Source of the DNA: Diaphorobacter sp. HDW4A
Lineage (GTDB): Bacteria > Pseudomonadota > Gammaproteobacteria > Burkholderiales > Burkholderiaceae_C
DNA: 64,000 nt
Direction of reading: 5' to 3'
Assembly (NCBI RefSeq): GCF_011305995.1
Contig: NZ_CP049910.1
Coordinates: forward strand, 992,001-1,056,000
A program made the translations under genes and the position numbers. Below are positions 27,487 through 36,832 of this stretch, in pieces. The notes under the pieces were generated by a model. The model searched no databases and was not told where the DNA came from. It saw only the letters and a program-made list of their open reading frames with translations. The first letter of the stretch is position 1. The number at the start of each line of letters is the position of its first letter.

Positions 27487-28419
27487 TCACAGCTTGTCTG
27501 CTACGTCCTTCAGACATGAAACCAGCAGTTGTGCACCCGGTGTAAGTTGGCGGTTGCGACTCCACATCACGCCTGCTGGGCGCATGAGCCGTGGCAGCGT
27601 GAGTGGCAGGATTTTGAGTGGTTGAATGGGGTCCTTGGCCACCGCTGCTGCCATCATCGCCACCGCATTGGTCATGTGCAGGTAAGAGCGGATCAGGTGC
27701 GTGGACAGCGTTTCGATGTAATTGTTGGAGAGCGAGATTCCATGGCGTTCAAGAATGCGTTCCAGCGGATCGCGCAACTGTGATCCGGTAGGGGGGAGGA
27801 CCCATGGGTAGTTTCTGAGGTCTGACCACTTCATTTTTTTCTTCTGCGCCAACGGATGTGCCGGGCCAGTCATCAGTGCCAGCGGCTCTTCGAGCAGCTC
27901 GAGTTCATCCACTTCGTGATGGGCATGGCGCGGAGGCAGGCGTCCGATCAGCAGGTCGATTTTGCCTTGCAGCAGGTCAGGCATCAGGGTGTGGATCGTG
28001 CCTTCGGTGACCAGTACATTGGTGCCGGGAGAACGTTCTTTGAGACGGGCAAGCGCGGAGGGCAGAAGCGCCGATGTCCACGCCGGAAATACGCCGACAT
28101 GGATCTTGCCTTCGGTGCCTGAGCTGATGGCACGCAGTTCCTCGCGTGCGTGATGGAGGTTCACCAGCATGTTGCGCGCATGGCGGATCAGGCATTCACC
28201 ATAGGCGGTAGCTTGCAGGCCATGATGGGTGCGGGTGAAGAGCTGCAGGCCCAGTCCCTTCTCGAGTTCGGAGAGTGCCTTGGAGACAGCCGGCACTGTC
28301 ACATGCGAGATGTCCGCCACTTGTTTGAGGTTGCCGAAGTCGTCAAGCGCGACGAGCAGGCGCAGCTGACGTGCCTTGAGATTGATCTGCAGATACCAAT
28401 CGAGTTGGGATGCGGTCAT
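27487..28419 (-). CDS. LysR-family transcriptional regulator (CbnR/aromatic-type length)
   Basis: A 310-residue LTTR. The HTH is LRLLVALDDFGNLKQVADISHVTVPAVSKALSELE, and the effector domain includes GKIHVGVFPAWTSALLPSAL. ATG at the complement of 28417-28419 is preferred, since upstream residues in the long frame do not resemble the family. It is divergent from the Bug gene at 28575, with a perfect inverted repeat between them at 28532-28553. It probably controls the Bug and porin genes. Confidence 0.88.
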   Translation of the reverse strand: MTASQLDWYLQINLKARQLRLLVALDDFGNLKQVADISHVTVPAVSKALSELEKGLGLQLFTRTHHGLQATAYGECLIRHARNMLVNLHHAREELRAISSGTEGKIHVGVFPAWTSALLPSALARLKERSPGTNVLVTEGTIHTLMPDLLQGKIDLLIGRLPPRHAHHEVDELELLEEPLALMTGPAHPLAQKKKMKWSDLRNYPWVLPPTGSQLRDPLERILERHGISLSNNYIETLSTHLIRSYLHMTNAVAMMAAAVAKDPIQPLKILPLTLPRLMRPAGVMWSRNRQLTPGAQLLVSCLKDVADKL

Positions 28420-28531
28420 TTCGTCGTTGTCGTATTTTTTTGGTCGTTGCGTTGTCTCTCGCCCAAGCTTAACTGAACCCTCAACCCCCAAGGTGAATTT
28501 CTCAATCGACACTGCACATGCGTGCATGCAC

Positions 28532-28553
28532 CATTGTTGGCTCGACAACAATG
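28532..28553. promoter_or_regulatory. Inverted repeat CATTGTTG-N6-CAACAATG in a divergent control region
   Basis: A perfect 8-bp inverted repeat, 21 bp before the Bug start and 112 bp before the LysR start. It may be the LysR operator or a leader hairpin; the sequence alone cannot separate these. Confidence 0.45.
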
Positions 28554-28574
28554 AACTGAGCAGTGAGACAAAGC

Positions 28575-29549
28575 ATGAGCGATTCCAGAAGAAAAATCCT
28601 TCGATATGCGGTGGCGTTGGCATGCGCGGCAAGCTGCATGGTTGCGCGAGCCGATACCGTCTTTCCGAGCAAACCCATGACCCTGTATGTAGCCTTCGCA
28701 CCCGGAGGTGCGGGCGACATCGTCGCGCGTCTGGTCACGCGCAAGATGTCCGAGAGCATGGGGCAGCCCTTTGTGATCGAGAACCGTCCAAGTCCGGTTG
28801 TGGCTGTGCAGACGGTGCAGCGCGCCAAGCCTGATGGATACACCATGATGATGGCAGGCAGTGGTACGGCGTTGACATCGGCGCTTTTCAAGAAGCTGCC
28901 GTACGATTTGATGAAGGACTTCCGCCATGTCTCATCCCTGTCGACCTTCGATCTGGCGTTGATCACCGTAGCCGACTCCAGCTTCAAATCCGTCGCGGAT
29001 GTGCTCGCCTATGCAAAGGCCCATCCCGGAAAACTCAACATCGGCACGGTGCGTGTGGGTAGCACGCAGAACCTGTCGGCTGAAATGTTCAAGTCCATGA
29101 CGGGCTTGGACGCCTCAGTTGTTCCTTATAAGACGACTGCCGAGGTGATTTCTGGCTTGCGCAGCAAGGACATTCATGTGGCTATGGAAATGGTGCCTCC
29201 CTTGCTCGGTCAGATTGTGGGTGGCAGTATCCGCCCGCTTGCGGTGTCATCGCTGCAGCGCTATCCGGGTCTTCCGAATGTGCCTACGTTGAACGAAAGC
29301 GGTGTGAAGGACTACGAGTCTGGCTCGTGGAACGGAGTGAGTGTTCCGGCGGGAACACCCAACGAGGTGGTCAATAGGCTGGCTAGCGAGATCGGCAAGG
29401 CGGTCAACTCGCCAGAGGTGCAGCAGGAACTGCTCAAGATGGGCATGAGGCCCGACAAGAGCTCGCCCGAGTTGATGACCCGTCGCATGCAGGCAGACAT
29501 CGACAAATGGCATGGCGTGATCAAGAAGGCGAATATTCCGCTGCAATAG
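28575..29549 (+). CDS. Bug-family periplasmic substrate-binding protein
   Basis: A 324-residue member of the tripartite tricarboxylate binding family. The N-terminal signal (ILRYAVALACAASCMVARA) is followed by the core FPSKPMTLYVAFAPGGAGDIVARL and the VIENRPSPVV loop. ATG 28575 lies directly behind a GTG 28563; the ATG keeps a normal signal peptide. It is followed by a terminator hairpin at 29566-29603 and then a porin gene. No cognate membrane subunits are in the window. Confidence 0.88.
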   Translation: MSDSRRKILRYAVALACAASCMVARADTVFPSKPMTLYVAFAPGGAGDIVARLVTRKMSESMGQPFVIENRPSPVVAVQTVQRAKPDGYTMMMAGSGTALTSALFKKLPYDLMKDFRHVSSLSTFDLALITVADSSFKSVADVLAYAKAHPGKLNIGTVRVGSTQNLSAEMFKSMTGLDASVVPYKTTAEVISGLRSKDIHVAMEMVPPLLGQIVGGSIRPLAVSSLQRYPGLPNVPTLNESGVKDYESGSWNGVSVPAGTPNEVVNRLASEIGKAVNSPEVQQELLKMGMRPDKSSPELMTRRMQADIDKWHGVIKKANIPLQ

Positions 29550-29565
29550 AAGGCACGCGTTCCCC

Positions 29566-29603
29566 AATCACCGGCTTTGGCATCACGCTGACCGGTGATT
29601 TTT
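29566..29603 (+). terminator. Rho-independent terminator after the Bug gene
   Basis: A 9-bp stem AATCACCGG / CCGGTGATT with a 17-nt loop, followed by TTTTTG, 17 bp after the stop codon. Confidence 0.75.
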
Positions 29604-29825
29604 GAATCGAAATTCGTTGTCCTTGCATGCTCGTTTTGTCATCAAAAGACCGGTGAGTTAACTGTTTGCTCAAGCGTCCGGAAACATAACTCAATAGACG
29701 TTGCGGGGACTTTTTCGGCACAGTTCCGACCGGCGCGCGGTACAGGGTACAGGCCTGACGGAGCGTTCCATCGACACATCCCTCAGGAGGCAAGCCCACC
29801 ATCGCGTATGGGCGGGCACGGAACA

Positions 29826-30917
29826 ATGACCAGACGAACCAAGACAATTCATTCCATCGCTGCCTGTTCGGCGATGTGCGCGCTGGTGACCGCCAGCGGC
29901 ACGGCAGTGGCGCAGTCATCGCTCACGGTGTTTGGCGTAATGGACGCGGCAGTGCGCCGTACCAACACGGACGGAGTCGGCCATGTACTCTCGATGGCCA
30001 GCGGCTCGTACACCAGCAGCCGTTACGGCTTTCGTGGACGCGAGGATCTGGGTAATGGCCTGAACGCATCGTTTTGGCTGGAGTCGTTTCTCAGCACCGA
30101 TACCGGGCTCGCATCGCCCGACGGATTTCAGCGTCGTGCCACGCTGAGCCTTTCGCATGCAGAGTGGGGCGAATTGCGCATGGGGCGCGATTTCACGCCA
30201 ACACACGCCAACTGGTCACGGTTCGATCCGTTCAATTACGTGGGTATTGGCTCGGTGCAATTATTCTCGCTAAGCGCCACGGGAACCACGCCGGTGACGG
30301 CCGCCTTCGGTAGCAATTCCAACAGCATTCAGCGCTCAAGCAATGGCGTGCAATATCTGCTGCCACGTAACAGTTGGGGCGTGGAAGGCGGCTTCACCAA
30401 AGCGTTTGGTGAAAGCAAGGTCTCCGCGAGCGACCAGCACGACTCCATCGGTGGGCGGTTGGGCATCAATCTGGGGCCGGTGTTCGTCTCTGCAGCCAGC
30501 TACACCACGCACGATGACAAGACGATCTCCAACTTCAAGGATCGCGCTCTGGCTGCGTCATGGGATGCCGGAGTGGTCAAGCTGTCGGCGGGCATTCGGC
30601 GCTTCGATTACCGGGATGCAAGGCAAAACAACTACTTGCTTGCAGCCATCGTGCCTTGGGGCGCGCACGAGGCAAAGCTCTCATTGAACCGCACCAAGAT
30701 GGGCGGCAGTGTGGGCACCACATCTGTCAATGGCGACGGTGCGGATCAACTTGCTTTGGGCTATGTGTACCACTTGTCAAAGCGTACTGTGGCCTACGCG
30801 ACTGCAGCGACGATTCGCGATAAGGGCAATACACGCTTTGTCGTGCCAGGCGCGCCTGTGGGCACGGCGGGTGCGAAGTCGCAGGGCTTTGAGTTCGGCA
30901 TGAACCACGAGTTTTGA
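29826..30917 (+). CDS. Gram-negative general porin (porin_4 family)
   Basis: A 363-residue outer-membrane beta-barrel porin of the betaproteobacterial type. The signal peptide (SIAACSAMCALVTASGTAVAQ) is followed by SSLTVFGVMDAAVRRTN, the usual first strand, then SRYGFRGREDLGNGLNASFWLES and a C-terminal strand ending in Phe (GFEFGMNHEF), the outer-membrane insertion signal. I chose ATG 29826; an in-frame ATG at 29808 has its AGGAGG too far upstream. It stands alone between a terminator and the interrupted MFS gene, and it probably admits small anionic nutrients. Confidence 0.88.
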   Translation: MTRRTKTIHSIAACSAMCALVTASGTAVAQSSLTVFGVMDAAVRRTNTDGVGHVLSMASGSYTSSRYGFRGREDLGNGLNASFWLESFLSTDTGLASPDGFQRRATLSLSHAEWGELRMGRDFTPTHANWSRFDPFNYVGIGSVQLFSLSATGTTPVTAAFGSNSNSIQRSSNGVQYLLPRNSWGVEGGFTKAFGESKVSASDQHDSIGGRLGINLGPVFVSAASYTTHDDKTISNFKDRALAASWDAGVVKLSAGIRRFDYRDARQNNYLLAAIVPWGAHEAKLSLNRTKMGGSVGTTSVNGDGADQLALGYVYHLSKRTVAYATAATIRDKGNTRFVVPGAPVGTAGAKSQGFEFGMNHEF

Positions 30918-30934
30918 CGAGAAGGCCGCACAAC

Positions 30935-32155
30935 ATGCGTGAATTGTTTCGTCATACCTCGTTCGTGCGCTTCTGATGGGCGCGCACGGCGTCGACCATG
31001 GCCACGCAGATGTTGATGCTGGCCATCGGCTGGCATATGTATGACGTGACCGGCAATGCGTGGGAGCTGGGGCTGGTGGGGCTTTTCCAGTTCGCACCCG
31101 CCTTGTTCATGACCTTGCTGGCCGGACAGGTTGTGGATCGCGTGCACCGGGCACGGTTGGTGGCGCTGTGCCTGTTCGTGCAGGCCTGTGTGGCACTGGC
31201 TTTGGTGATGGTGACCGGGCAGAGCGAGGCGACGCGGCCCATGCTTCTGGCGCTCTCGCTGGTGCTGGGGGGATTGAGGCCATTTCAGATGTCGGCACAG
31301 CAGGCCCTGGTTCCGTTGCTCGTGCCGCCGATGCTTCTGGCCCGTGCCACGGCGTTCAGCTCATCGGCCACGCAGACCGCTGTGATCGCCGGGCCTGCGG
31401 TGGGCGGGCTGTTGTTTGCGGTGAATCCGAACGCGGTCTATTTGAGCTGTGCCATGCTGTTTTGTGCCGCTGCTGTGTGGAGTCTTGCCATTCGATATGA
31501 ACATGAGCCTGCACCACGAGAGCCGGTCAATGTGCAGAGCCTGCTCGCGGGAGCGCGGTTCGTGTGGGGGCATCCGCAGTTGCTGGGCGCCATATCCCTC
31601 GATCTTTTTGCGGTACTGCTCGGTGGCGCTACCGCGCTTTTACCGATCTTTGCGCGGGACATTCTGTATATCGGACCGCAGGGCCTGGGACTGCTGCGCT
31701 CGGCACCGGCGGTAGGTGCCGTTTGTGTGGGGTTCCATCTGGCGCGCAACCCCCTGCGAAGCGGGGTGGGACGCAAGTTGCTCATCTCCGTAGGCGTGTT
31801 CGGCGTCTGTATGGTGGTGTTCGGGTTGTCGCGATCGGTCTGGCTATCGGCGATGGCTTTGGTGGTCTCGGGCGGCGCGGACATGGTGAGCGTGGTGGTG
31901 CGACAGACGCTGGTGCAGCTCGAAACTCCCAATCACATGCGAGGCCGCGTGGCGGCCATCAACACATTGTTCATCGGTGCAAGCAACCAACTGGGCGAGT
32001 TTGAATCCGGCGCCGCTGCTGCGCTCATTGGACCCGTGGCTGCAGTGGTGCTCGGCGGGGTTGGAACCATCGGAATAAGTTGGCTGTGGCGACGATGGTT
32101 CGAGCCGTTGGCACGACGCGAAAAACTAGTGTCTGAACAAAAGTGCAATGCATGA
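30935..32155 (+). pseudogene. MFS exporter (EntS/MefA-like), interrupted by an early in-frame TGA
   Basis: The frame begins at ATG 30935 with GAGAAGG upstream and reads MRELFRHTSFVRF, then TGA at 30974-30976, then WARTASTMATQMLMLAIGW and so on to the stop at 32153. Members of this exporter family have a continuous F-x-R-F-x-x-A-R...ST-x-A-x-Q segment exactly here, so the TGA interrupts a conserved first helix. Re-initiation at ATG 30998 would give a 385-residue protein lacking its start. The rest is intact, with about 12 membrane segments. It could be a pseudogene, a sequencing error or a readthrough case. Substrate unknown. Confidence 0.7.
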
Positions 32156-32243
32156 AACACGCATGAATAAAGGCATTCAGCCGCATTCATAGGCGTTTTC
32201 CCGAGTGTCTGAATGCAGCATGGAGAGTGACTCGGTGCACACC

Positions 32244-32312
32244 AAAAGTACCAGTGAATGTTTTATTTGTGTAGTGGCAGATGGGCGCCATTTCAATATT
32301 CTTCCAACCCAT
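32244..32312 (+). promoter_or_regulatory. Promoter/operator block A, shared with 48960-49027
   Basis: About 69 bp nearly identical in plan to the block upstream of the lactonase gene. It has direct AGTG repeats at 32253 and 32273 (20-bp period, the same face of the helix), then TATTCT at 32297 as a -10, exactly 24 bp after the second repeat. The second repeat overlaps the -35 position. This is the layout expected for AraC/XylS-type activation. Confidence 0.7.
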
Positions 32313-32383
32313 AGCGACATCGCTTCTGTGCCGTTTCAAATCAGACATCGCAGCCAGAGACCAAGAACCCAAGGAGTACAAAG

Positions 32384-33355
32384 TTGTCCAAGAAAGTGCC
32401 TCTCAAAATTGCCATCGCGGAACATCCGCATACCTCGGCAATCCGCAATGGTTCTATTCCCATTGAAGGCGTCGAGCCCGAGTTCATCACCGTCAAGCCG
32501 CAGATCGGCGCGTTCCGCCGCATGGTGCGTGATGTCGAGTTCGACGTTTGCGAGCTGGCCCCCACCACCTACATCATTGCGCGCGCTTACGGCGCTCCGT
32601 TCGTGGCGCTGCCGGTTTTCGTGGTTCGTCGCTTCCACCACGGCGGCCTGTTGATCCGTCCCGATGCGGGCATCAACACCCCCAAGGATCTGGAAGGCAA
32701 GAAGGTCGGCGTGCGCGCTTATTCGGTCACCACGGGTGTCTGGACGCGTCAGGTGCTGATCGACGAATTCGGTCTCGATTCGTCCAAGGTCACCTGGGTG
32801 GTGGATGATGAGGAGCATGTCACGCAGCTCAAGCTGCCGTCGAATGTGATTCACGCGCCCGAAGGCACTTCGTTGGCCGACATGATGGCGAGCGGTGAGC
32901 TGGTTGGCGGCTTTGCCGCTGCGGCTGGCATCGGCCGAACCGGCGCGCCCACCGGCGGCTGGAAGGAAGTTGAGGCGGACTATCCAGACCTGCTGCCTAA
33001 CGCTGCGGAGTTGGAAAACGAATACTTTGCGCGTACCGGCATCTACCCGATGCACGGCACCATCGTGGTGAAGGATTCGGTGCTGGCCGACAACCCGTGG
33101 ATTGGCAAGTCGCTCTACAACGCCTTCGACCAAGCCAAGAAAGAATGGCTGGAGCGTTTGAACTCCGGCGAAGCCAACACGGATGGCGACAAAAAATACC
33201 GCGCGCTGCAGAAGATCGTCGGGGCCGATCCGCTGCCTTACGGCCTGCAGGAAAACCTGAAGACCATCGAGGCGCTGGAAGCCACCGCGTTCAAACAGGG
33301 CCTCACACCGCGCCGCATGTCCATCAACGAGCTGTTCGTTGATCCGCAAGCCTGA
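32384..33355 (+). CDS. 4,5-dihydroxyphthalate decarboxylase-like protein 1
   Basis: A 323-residue protein resembling 4,5-dihydroxyphthalate decarboxylase (PhtD/Pht5), a family with a type-II periplasmic-binding-protein fold but no signal peptide, hence cytoplasmic. Family-like segments are FDVCELAPTTYIIARAYGAPF, DLEGKKVGVRAYSVTTGVWTR and a C-terminal LTPRRMSINELF. The start is TTG 32384, fixed by AAGGAG at 32371-32376. It is the first gene of the catabolic run and is paralogous to the gene at 40311. By family it decarboxylates an ortho-dihydroxy aromatic diacid; the actual substrate is unknown. Confidence 0.8.
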   Translation: MSKKVPLKIAIAEHPHTSAIRNGSIPIEGVEPEFITVKPQIGAFRRMVRDVEFDVCELAPTTYIIARAYGAPFVALPVFVVRRFHHGGLLIRPDAGINTPKDLEGKKVGVRAYSVTTGVWTRQVLIDEFGLDSSKVTWVVDDEEHVTQLKLPSNVIHAPEGTSLADMMASGELVGGFAAAAGIGRTGAPTGGWKEVEADYPDLLPNAAELENEYFARTGIYPMHGTIVVKDSVLADNPWIGKSLYNAFDQAKKEWLERLNSGEANTDGDKKYRALQKIVGADPLPYGLQENLKTIEALEATAFKQGLTPRRMSINELFVDPQA

Positions 33356-33375
33356 GAACAAGAGGGAAGAGAAAA

Positions 33376-34428
33376 ATGATCATCGATTGCCACGGTCACT
33401 TCACGACCGTTCCTGCATCGTTTCGCGCATGGCGCGCCAAACAGGTCGAGTTTGCCGACAATCCCGCCGGTGCACCTTCGCGTGCTGAAGCGCATGTCTC
33501 GGACGACGAGATCCGCGAAGCCATCGGCAACGGCCAGCTCAAGCTGCAGCGCGAGCGCGGCAGCGACCTGACGCTGTTCTCGCCCATCGCAGGCCTGATG
33601 AGCCATCACCTGGGCAACGAGCGCACATCGCTCGAATGGGCCGAAGTCTCCAACGATCTGGTGCGTCGCGTCTGCGATCTGTATCCAGACAACTTCGCGC
33701 CGGTCTGCCAACTGCCGCAGTCGCCCGGTGCCGCGCCGAAGAACTCCGTTCCCGAGCTGCGCCGCTGTGTGGAAGAAATGGGTTTCGTGGGCTGCAACCT
33801 GAACCCCGACCCGAGCGGTGGCTACTGGACCGGAAAGCCCATGACGGACCGTGAGTGGTATCCGATCTATGAGGCGCTGTGCGAGCTGGATGTGCCCGCG
33901 ATGATCCACGTGGCTGCCTCTTGCAATCCATGCTTCCACGGCACTGGTGCGCACTATCTGAATGCCGACACCTCGGTTTTCATGCAACTGCTGCAGGGCG
34001 ATCTTTTCAAGGACTTCCCAACGCTGCGTCTGGTGATTCCCCATGGCGGCGGCGCGGTGCCCTATCACTGGGGACGCTATCGCGGCATGTCGCTGGAGAT
34101 GGCAAACCGTCCGCTGGAAGGCCTGCTCGAAAACATCTTCTTTGACACCTGCGTGTACCACCACCCCGGCGTTGAGCTGCTGACCAAGGTGGTTCCGACC
34201 AGCAACGTGATGTTCGGCTCCGAGATGATCGGTGCAGTGCGCGGCACTGATCCCAACACCGGCCACTATTTCGACGACACCAAGCGCTATCTGGACGCCT
34301 GCACCGCACTCAGCGATGCGGACCGCGCGGCGATCTTCGAAGGCAATGCACGCCGGGTCTATCCACGTCTGGATGCACAGCTCAATGCCCGTGGCAAACG
34401 CTTTGCAGCGGCTTTGGAGGCTGCATGA
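33376..34428 (+). CDS. ligJ: 4-oxalomesaconate hydratase-like amidohydrolase (LigJ type)
   Basis: A 350-residue member of amidohydrolase family 2 closely resembling LigJ, which hydrates 4-oxalomesaconate to 4-carboxy-4-hydroxy-2-oxoadipate in the protocatechuate 4,5-cleavage pathway. Shared landmarks are DCHGHFTTVP (metal HxH), GFVGCNLNPDPSGGYW, MIHVAASCNPCFH, VIPHGGGAVPYHWGRYRG and FGSEMIGAVRGTDPNTGHYFDD. ATG 33376 has AGAGGGAAGAG upstream. Its stop overlaps the next ATG (ATGA at 34425). The enzyme's presence implies ring meta-cleavage nearby, consistent with the dioxygenase gene at 36833. Confidence 0.85.
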   Translation: MIIDCHGHFTTVPASFRAWRAKQVEFADNPAGAPSRAEAHVSDDEIREAIGNGQLKLQRERGSDLTLFSPIAGLMSHHLGNERTSLEWAEVSNDLVRRVCDLYPDNFAPVCQLPQSPGAAPKNSVPELRRCVEEMGFVGCNLNPDPSGGYWTGKPMTDREWYPIYEALCELDVPAMIHVAASCNPCFHGTGAHYLNADTSVFMQLLQGDLFKDFPTLRLVIPHGGGAVPYHWGRYRGMSLEMANRPLEGLLENIFFDTCVYHHPGVELLTKVVPTSNVMFGSEMIGAVRGTDPNTGHYFDDTKRYLDACTALSDADRAAIFEGNARRVYPRLDAQLNARGKRFAAALEAA

Positions 34429-35270
34429 ACTACATCGACATTCACCCGCACATCATCTCGGACGACGAGACGCGCTACCCACCAGCGCCGCTGTTCGGCA
34501 AGCGCTCGGACTGGTCGCAGGAGCGCCCCAGCACCGTCGAATCGCTGATCGCTGCGATGGACGCGGCGGGCGTGGCCAAGGCCGCCGTCGTGCATTCGTC
34601 GACCACCTACGGCTTTGACAATTCCTACGTGGTCGATGGTTGCAACCAGTACGCGGATCGACTGGTGGCGGTCGGCTCGGTGGACATGTTGGATGACAAC
34701 GTCGAAAAGGTCATTCGCGGCTGGGCCGACAAGCGCCTTGCGGGTCTGCGCATTTTCACGGGTGGCTCGACCAAGGATTTTGATCCGAGCGAGTTGGACA
34801 ATCCCAAGTCCTTCAAGGCGTGGGAAGTGATCAGTGAATTGGGCCTGCCCATGTGCATTCAGACGGGCCCCATCGGTCTGCCGCAGGTGCGCATGCTGGC
34901 CGAGAAGTTCCCGAAAGTGAACATCATTCTGGATCACCTCGGTCGCCCCGATGTACTGGATGGCCTTCCGTACAAGAACGCGCAGAGCCTGTTCGACATG
35001 GCGGATCTGCCCAATCTGTATATGAAGCTCACGCCGCGCATCTTTGGCGATGTGAAGAAGGACAAGGCGAGCGCCGAGACCTTCTTCCCGCGCTTGGTCG
35101 AAGCGTTCGGTGCAAAGCGGCTGGCATGGGGATCGAACTTTCCCACGTCACCGGGCACACTCAAGGAAATTCTGGCGACGGCACAGGACGGGCTGGCTTC
35201 CTTGAGCGAAGCGGATCGTGAATGGGTGTTTGGAAAGACGGCGCAAACGCTGTACCCAACGCTCGCGTGA
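34425..35270 (+). CDS. Amidohydrolase-2 family hydrolase (possible lactonase of the same pathway)
   Basis: A 281-residue TIM-barrel amidohydrolase of the family that includes 2-pyrone-4,6-dicarboxylate lactonase LigI. It begins NYIDIHPHIISDD (HxH metal motif), has NIILDHLGRPD in the middle and RLAWGSNFPTSPG near the end, where the conserved metal-site Asp of LigI (GTDWPH) is replaced by Asn-Phe. It is coupled by ATGA to the LigJ-like gene. It most likely opens a lactone or decarboxylates an intermediate; sequence does not decide which. Confidence 0.7.
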   Translation: MNYIDIHPHIISDDETRYPPAPLFGKRSDWSQERPSTVESLIAAMDAAGVAKAAVVHSSTTYGFDNSYVVDGCNQYADRLVAVGSVDMLDDNVEKVIRGWADKRLAGLRIFTGGSTKDFDPSELDNPKSFKAWEVISELGLPMCIQTGPIGLPQVRMLAEKFPKVNIILDHLGRPDVLDGLPYKNAQSLFDMADLPNLYMKLTPRIFGDVKKDKASAETFFPRLVEAFGAKRLAWGSNFPTSPGTLKEILATAQDGLASLSEADREWVFGKTAQTLYPTLA

Positions 35271-35348
35271 CGTACCGGGTTTGAGTTCGAGCGTGTGAAA
35301 ACAGTGGCGGCGGCCGGGCGTGACAAGCCAGAGCCTCCGCCACCTGAA

Positions 35349-36716
35349 ATGAGAAAAATGATGGAGACAAGCACTGTGGTGGCGAAGAAGCCGGGGGCGG
35401 CATACCCCTGGATCATTCTGGCGCTGTTGTCGTTGGGGCTGCTGATCTCGTTCGTGGATCGCACCAGCCTGTCGTCAGCGCTGGCGGACAAGAACTTTGT
35501 TCGTGAGTTCGGATTGTCCAGCGTGGATCGCGGCTGGCTCAACGCTGCATTCTTCTGGACCTACGGCCTGATGCAGCTCCCCATGGGCTGGCTGGTGGAC
35601 CGCTATGGCGTGAAGTGGCCTTACACCATCTGCTTTGGTATCTGGTGTGTTGCCACCGCGGTGACTGGCATGGTGACCGCACTGACAGCGCTGCTGCTGA
35701 TGCGCTTGCTGATCGGTGCGGCGGAGGCGGTGGTGATTCCCGCCAGCTACCGCTGGATCGGCAACAACTTCGGTGAGAACCACAAGGGCTTTGCCGTGGG
35801 CCTGTTCGCCATGGGCGGCAAGTTCGGCCCGGCCATCGGCGCTCCGATTGCGGCCTGGCTCATCGTCAACTACTCGTGGAAATTCATGTTCTTGGCAACC
35901 GGGCTGGTCGGCATGATCTGGCTGATGCCATGGTTGTTCATGGTCGGCAACGACTTCCCTTCCAAAGAGGAACTTGCCACCGCCAAGCGCAAGGCATCGT
36001 CGGTCACGCTGGGCAACATCCTGTCGAGCCCGGTGGTCTGGGGCGGCATGATCAACAACTTTTGCTACGGCTACTTCACGTTCTACTGCATGACGTGGAT
36101 GCCCGCCTATCTGGTAGAGCAACGCGGCCTGTCGCTGCAGAATTCTGGCCTGTTCACCTTCTTCAGCTTTGCGGGTATTGCCCTGATGGCCACTTTTGGC
36201 GGCTGGGCGGCCGATCGCGTCATTGCCCGTGGTCACAACGCGGTGAAGGTTCGCAAGGCCTTTGTGGTGGCAGGCTTCATCGGCGGTTGCACGGTGCTGC
36301 TGGGCGCGTTCACCGAATCACTGCAGGCGGCGCTGTTCTGGAATGTGCTGTCATTGTCGATTCTGGGTCTTGCCACCGCCAACAACCTGGCGCTGTGCAA
36401 GCTCACGCTGATTCCCAAGCAGGCAATTGGACTCACCACGGGCGTGCAGCAACTGGCCACCAGTCTGGCAGGTGGTGTGTCGGCGAGCCTGTCTGGCTGG
36501 TTGCTGCATGTGAGCGGCAACTATGACCTGCCGATGATGGTGATCTTCATCTTCCTGCTCATCGGCGCGACCAGCACCGTAGTGCTACTGCAACCCAAGT
36601 GGGCGCCCAAGGTGTTGGATGAGGCGTCGCCAGCAGCGTCGCCCGAACCCGCACCGCAATCCGTGCAAGCGGTCATCACGGAGGGCTCTGGCATTGCCAA
36701 ATCAGCAGCCCATTGA
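35349..36716 (+). CDS. MFS transporter, anion:cation symporter (aromatic acid type)
   Basis: A 455-residue inner-membrane importer with 12 predicted helices. Family landmarks are RTSLSSALADKNF in TM1, the MFS motif A GWLVDRYGVKWPY between TM2 and TM3, and AAEAVVIPASYRWIGNNF, as in the phthalate/tartrate/galactonate symporters. Several starts are possible (ATG 35349, 35358, 35361); the first is given. Its place within the catabolic run suggests proton- or sodium-coupled uptake of the aromatic acid degraded by the neighbours. Confidence 0.87.
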   Translation: MRKMMETSTVVAKKPGAAYPWIILALLSLGLLISFVDRTSLSSALADKNFVREFGLSSVDRGWLNAAFFWTYGLMQLPMGWLVDRYGVKWPYTICFGIWCVATAVTGMVTALTALLLMRLLIGAAEAVVIPASYRWIGNNFGENHKGFAVGLFAMGGKFGPAIGAPIAAWLIVNYSWKFMFLATGLVGMIWLMPWLFMVGNDFPSKEELATAKRKASSVTLGNILSSPVVWGGMINNFCYGYFTFYCMTWMPAYLVEQRGLSLQNSGLFTFFSFAGIALMATFGGWAADRVIARGHNAVKVRKAFVVAGFIGGCTVLLGAFTESLQAALFWNVLSLSILGLATANNLALCKLTLIPKQAIGLTTGVQQLATSLAGGVSASLSGWLLHVSGNYDLPMMVIFIFLLIGATSTVVLLQPKWAPKVLDEASPAASPEPAPQSVQAVITEGSGIAKSAAH

Positions 36717-36832
36717 CTTTCTGATCGGCGCCTGAAGCGCCTCCAAACATCCAGTTGACTTCTCCGAAAACGACAGACCGAGGGCTGTCGCGGGGAACCC
36801 TTTGTCCAAAAAAATCAATCTTCAAACAGAAC

